Part shown: in pieces, positions 8,445 through 11,053 of the stretch
Numbering within the stretch: the first letter of the stretch is position 1
Layout: every line of letters begins with the position of its first letter
Source: Pseudomonadaceae bacterium UBA5811
GTDB taxonomy: Bacteria; Pseudomonadota; Gammaproteobacteria; Pseudomonadales; Pseudomonadaceae
NCBI GenBank assembly: GCA_002417905.1
Contig: DIDB01000077.1
Span: forward strand, 1-11,053
Direction of reading: 5' to 3'
Length of the DNA: 11,053 nucleotides
Translations under genes and position numbers: made by a program
The notes under the pieces: model-generated
The model's database searches: none
What the model was told of the DNA's origin: nothing
What the model saw: the letters and a program-made list of their open reading frames with translations, nothing else

Positions 8445-11053
8445 TCAGTCGCTGTCGGGCTCCGCCTCCAGGGCATCACGCTGTTCCGGCTGGCGCTGGC
8501 CGGGCTCCGCCGCCGGCCCGCTGCCGGCCGGACCGGGCAGGTGGAGCTGCTGGCCGCTCTCCAGGTTCTTGACGTAAATATCCAGCTGGTTGAAGGCGAT
8601 TTCGATGCCGTGCCGGGAGAATTCGCCGTCAATGGCCCGGTTCAGCTCATCCCAGGTCACCATCCGGTCTTTCAGCTCCCGGACATGCACCCGCAGCTCA
8701 TGGTCGAGGGTACTTTCGCCAAAGTTCAGGAACCAGACATCCGGGGCCGGGTCAGCCAGTACCCGGGGGTTGTCATCGGCGACTTTCAGCAGCAGCTGGC
8801 GCACCAGGGCCAGGTCGGAGCCATAGGCGACACCGACCTTGATGACCAGCCGAGTCACGGTATCCGTCAGGGTCCAGTTCACCAGCTGGCTGGTGATAAA
8901 GGACTTGTTGGGCACGATGATTTCCTTGCGGTCGGCATCCGTGATGGTGGTGGCCCGGATCTTGATCCGGGTGACCGTGCCAGTCAGGCTGTTAATGGTC
9001 ACCAGGTCACCGATGCGCACCGGCCGTTCGAACAGGATGATCAGGCCAGAAACAAAGTTGGCGAAGATTTCCTGCAGGCCAAAGCCAAGCCCCACCGACA
9101 GGGCGGCGACCAGCCACTGCAGCTGGTCCCACTTGACGCCGACCGCCGCCAGGGTGCTGGTGGCACCCAGTGCGATCAGGGCATAGGTCAGCAGGGTGCT
9201 GGTGGCATAGGCACTGCCTTGGCCAAGCTTCATCCGGGACAGGACAAACACCTCCAGCAGGCCGGGCAGGTTGCGGGCCAGCAGTATGGAAATGCCGCCG
9301 ATCAGCAGGCCGCTGAGCACGTCGCGCAGGCTGATGGCTGTGGCTGTGTCACCGCTGCCAATGGTGTACAGGATAAAGTTGTCCAGATAGGACACCACGG
9401 AAATCAGGTCGGACCAGATCCAGTACAGCACGGCGACAAAGCTGCCAAACAGGGTGATCCGCATCAGGCGCAGGGACTGCTGGTTGAGCTGCTCGATATC
9501 GATGACCGGCTCCTCGATCCGGATTTCACCCTGCTCCTGGTCTTCCTCGGCCTGCCGGCGGCGTTTTTCCTGCATGCGCTGGTACGCCAGCCGCCTGGCC
9601 GCCACGCTCAGGCTGCGTACCAGCACCGCCTCCAGCAGAATCCACAGCAGGACCAGATACAGGGTATCGGCCAGCCGGCCAGTCAGGCGCAGGGCCGTGT
9701 AGTAGTAGCCCAGTCCCACGGCCACCGCCAGGGTCAGCGGCAGCAGGCAGAACAGCAGCCCCATGGCCTGGCGGGCCAGCGAGGCATTGTCACTGTAGGG
9801 GCCGCGGAACAGCACCCGGACCAGTCCCAGACTGGTCAGCAGATAGCAGACCAGCACCGCGATCAACCCCAGTACATCGTTGGCCAGTACGGCGGGCTGG
9901 TGCATGGCAAAGGTCACGATGGCTACCATGACCATCACCACAATGCCCAGCCAGCCGATTTCCCGGCGCAGGAAGCGCACCTGGCCGGCCGGCCAGCGGA
10001 AGTGGACCTCGGCCATATGGCCGGGGCTGAGCACCAGATAGGCGGTGTAGAACACCAGACAGGCCTGGGCCATCTGGAAAAAGGCCGCGCTGAGGCTGGC
10101 ATTCTGGCCCCGGCCATCCATTTCCAGGGCAAAGCCGCACAGGGCCAGCGCCAGGGCTGCCGGCAGGGCCAGCAGCAGGTTAAGCAGCAGGGCTATCGGA
10201 GTGTTCAGCTGCGAGTCCCGGGCATAGTGGCCGATGCTCTTGCTGATGCTGTCCAGCCGCTGGCTGATGGCCCTGCGCTTCCAGAGCATGCCAGCCATCA
10301 GCACCAGCAGGGGCAGGAAGAACAGTGGCTGCTTGAGCAGTCCGCTCTGCAGCTGGCTGAGTACCGATGTCCAAGGCATGTCCTCCAGCTGGGCTTTCAG
10401 GTGCTCGGGCAGGCTGGTCAGCCAGCTCCAGCTCAACGGCTTGTTGCTGGGAATCCAGAACATCTGCTCATTGATGGTTTTGCGGATGTCCTGGGCGGTG
10501 TTTTGCAGCTGCTTCTGGTTGACCTGCAGGGTGACGGACCCGCTGAGCAGCGAACTGAGCAGCTGTTCCAGCTGCTGCATCAGGTCGCTCCGGTTCTGCA
10601 GCAGATCCTGCAGGGCCTTGCGCAGCTCCGGTGTGTCGGTGCCCTGGGGCTGGGTCAGCAGCTGCCGGTCAATATAGGCTTGGGGATCGGTGATGTTTTC
10701 CAGCCGCTGGTTCAGGTCAAACTGGTACAGCCGCAGGTCAGCAATGTTGCTGGCCAGATTGGGGTCCAGTTCGATATCCGGCAGGGCCTGCTGCTGCTGG
10801 ATCAGGATCTTGGACAGGATCTGGTTGCCGCCCAGTACGGCAATCTGTTCGTCCAGGTAGCGGCTGATCTGGTTCAGTGAATCCAGCTGCTGCTGGGCTT
10901 TCAGGTTGTTCTGGGTGACTTCGTTCAGCTGTTCCGTGCCCCGCAGCAGGTAGCTGGAGAGGGTCAGGTTCTCGGCGCTTTCCTTGGCCAGCAGGGCATT
11001 GCTGGTCAGCTCCGGAGCCGCTGCCGCTTTGGACAGCTCGGCCACCGTTTGCT
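8445..11053 (-). CDS. mscK: MscK/KefA-type mechanosensitive channel (N-terminus outside window)
   Basis: An inner-membrane channel that opens under membrane tension, protecting cells from osmotic downshock. The frame stays open through the right edge; the first possible start inside, a GTG at 11043-11045, is internal. Counting from it there are 866 residues against about 1120 in E. coli MscK, so some 250 N-terminal residues are missing. Residues 1-235 are the glutamine-rich, helical periplasmic region. About ten hydrophobic segments lie between 239 and 635. The pore helix and start of the MscS-like domain are at 645-685 (GLGFGLQEIF at 652-661, FERPVRIGD at 672-680). The cytosolic beta and alpha/beta domains follow to about 825. 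The segment TTITDADRKEIIVPNK (699-714) and the GVAYGSDL motif (738-745) fit MscK rather than the paralogue MscM. The last 40 residues are a polar tail rich in Pro, Gly, Gln and Glu. It converges with the small gene at 8115-8438. Confidence 0.93.
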   Translation of the reverse strand, partial: QTVAELSKAAAAPELTSNALLAKESAENLTLSSYLLRGTEQLNEVTQNNLKAQQQLDSLNQISRYLDEQIAVLGGNQILSKILIQQQQALPDIELDPNLASNIADLRLYQFDLNQRLENITDPQAYIDRQLLTQPQGTDTPELRKALQDLLQNRSDLMQQLEQLLSSLLSGSVTLQVNQKQLQNTAQDIRKTINEQMFWIPSNKPLSWSWLTSLPEHLKAQLEDMPWTSVLSQLQSGLLKQPLFFLPLLVLMAGMLWKRRAISQRLDSISKSIGHYARDSQLNTPIALLLNLLLALPAALALALCGFALEMDGRGQNASLSAAFFQMAQACLVFYTAYLVLSPGHMAEVHFRWPAGQVRFLRREIGWLGIVVMVMVAIVTFAMHQPAVLANDVLGLIAVLVCYLLTSLGLVRVLFRGPYSDNASLARQAMGLLFCLLPLTLAVAVGLGYYYTALRLTGRLADTLYLVLLWILLEAVLVRSLSVAARRLAYQRMQEKRRRQAEEDQEQGEIRIEEPVIDIEQLNQQSLRLMRITLFGSFVAVLYWIWSDLISVVSYLDNFILYTIGSGDTATAISLRDVLSGLLIGGISILLARNLPGLLEVFVLSRMKLGQGSAYATSTLLTYALIALGATSTLAAVGVKWDQLQWLVAALSVGLGFGLQEIFANFVSGLIILFERPVRIGDLVTINSLTGTVTRIKIRATTITDADRKEIIVPNKSFITSQLVNWTLTDTVTRLVIKVGVAYGSDLALVRQLLLKVADDNPRVLADPAPDVWFLNFGESTLDHELRVHVRELKDRMVTWDELNRAIDGEFSRHGIEIAFNQLDIYVKNLESGQQLHLPGPAGSGPAAEPGQRQPEQRDALEAEPDSD

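Noticed and set aside
8437..8461. AGCCCG/CGGGCT pairing as a terminator between the small gene and mscK
   Set aside because: The stem is only 6 bp with a 13-base loop and no T-run on either strand.
8541..10880. A 779-codon open frame on the + strand, glutamine-rich
   Set aside because: It is antisense to the clear MscK frame. Its glutamines come from CTG leucine codons read backwards as CAG, a common artefact in GC-rich membrane-protein genes; no known domain is visible.

Overview
The window is a GC-rich (roughly 60%), densely coded stretch of a bacterial chromosome. The order gltB-gltD-hemE, a two-cysteine-pair thioredoxin 2 and a full-size MscK-type channel point to a gammaproteobacterium. 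The gltB-gltD-hemE order is known from Pseudomonas and relatives, so a Pseudomonadales/Oceanospirillales-type genome is my best guess; I cannot name the genus. I see no insertion sequences, phage genes, tRNA/rRNA, CRISPR arrays or other signs of recent gene transfer.

Left part (1-5685, + strand): the C-terminal two thirds of gltB (large subunit of NADPH-glutamate synthase), a 99-base gap holding a strong hairpin, and then gltD (small subunit). Together the two subunits form GOGAT, which makes glutamate from glutamine and 2-oxoglutarate. A clear rho-independent terminator follows gltD. Then comes hemE (uroporphyrinogen decarboxylase, haem synthesis), probably a separate transcription unit.

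Middle part (5687-7959, - strand): trxC (zinc-binding thioredoxin 2) meets hemE tail to tail with one base between the stop codons. Upstream of trxC on the same strand lies a 592-residue SLC13/DASS-type membrane permease carrying two cytosolic TrkA-C (RCK_C) domains.

Right part (7960-11053): a 155-base divergent intergenic region contains a short GC-rich dyad and an AT-rich promoter-like patch. It separates the permease from a 107-residue unrecognised protein on the + strand. That small gene converges, with a six-base gap, on a - strand gene for an MscK/KefA-type mechanosensitive channel whose N-terminus runs off the right edge.

Most of the content is ordinary housekeeping. I did not find evidence for a new multi-gene system. 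The items most worth a second look are the unknown 107-residue gene, the dyad/promoter region in front of it, and the hairpin between gltB and gltD.
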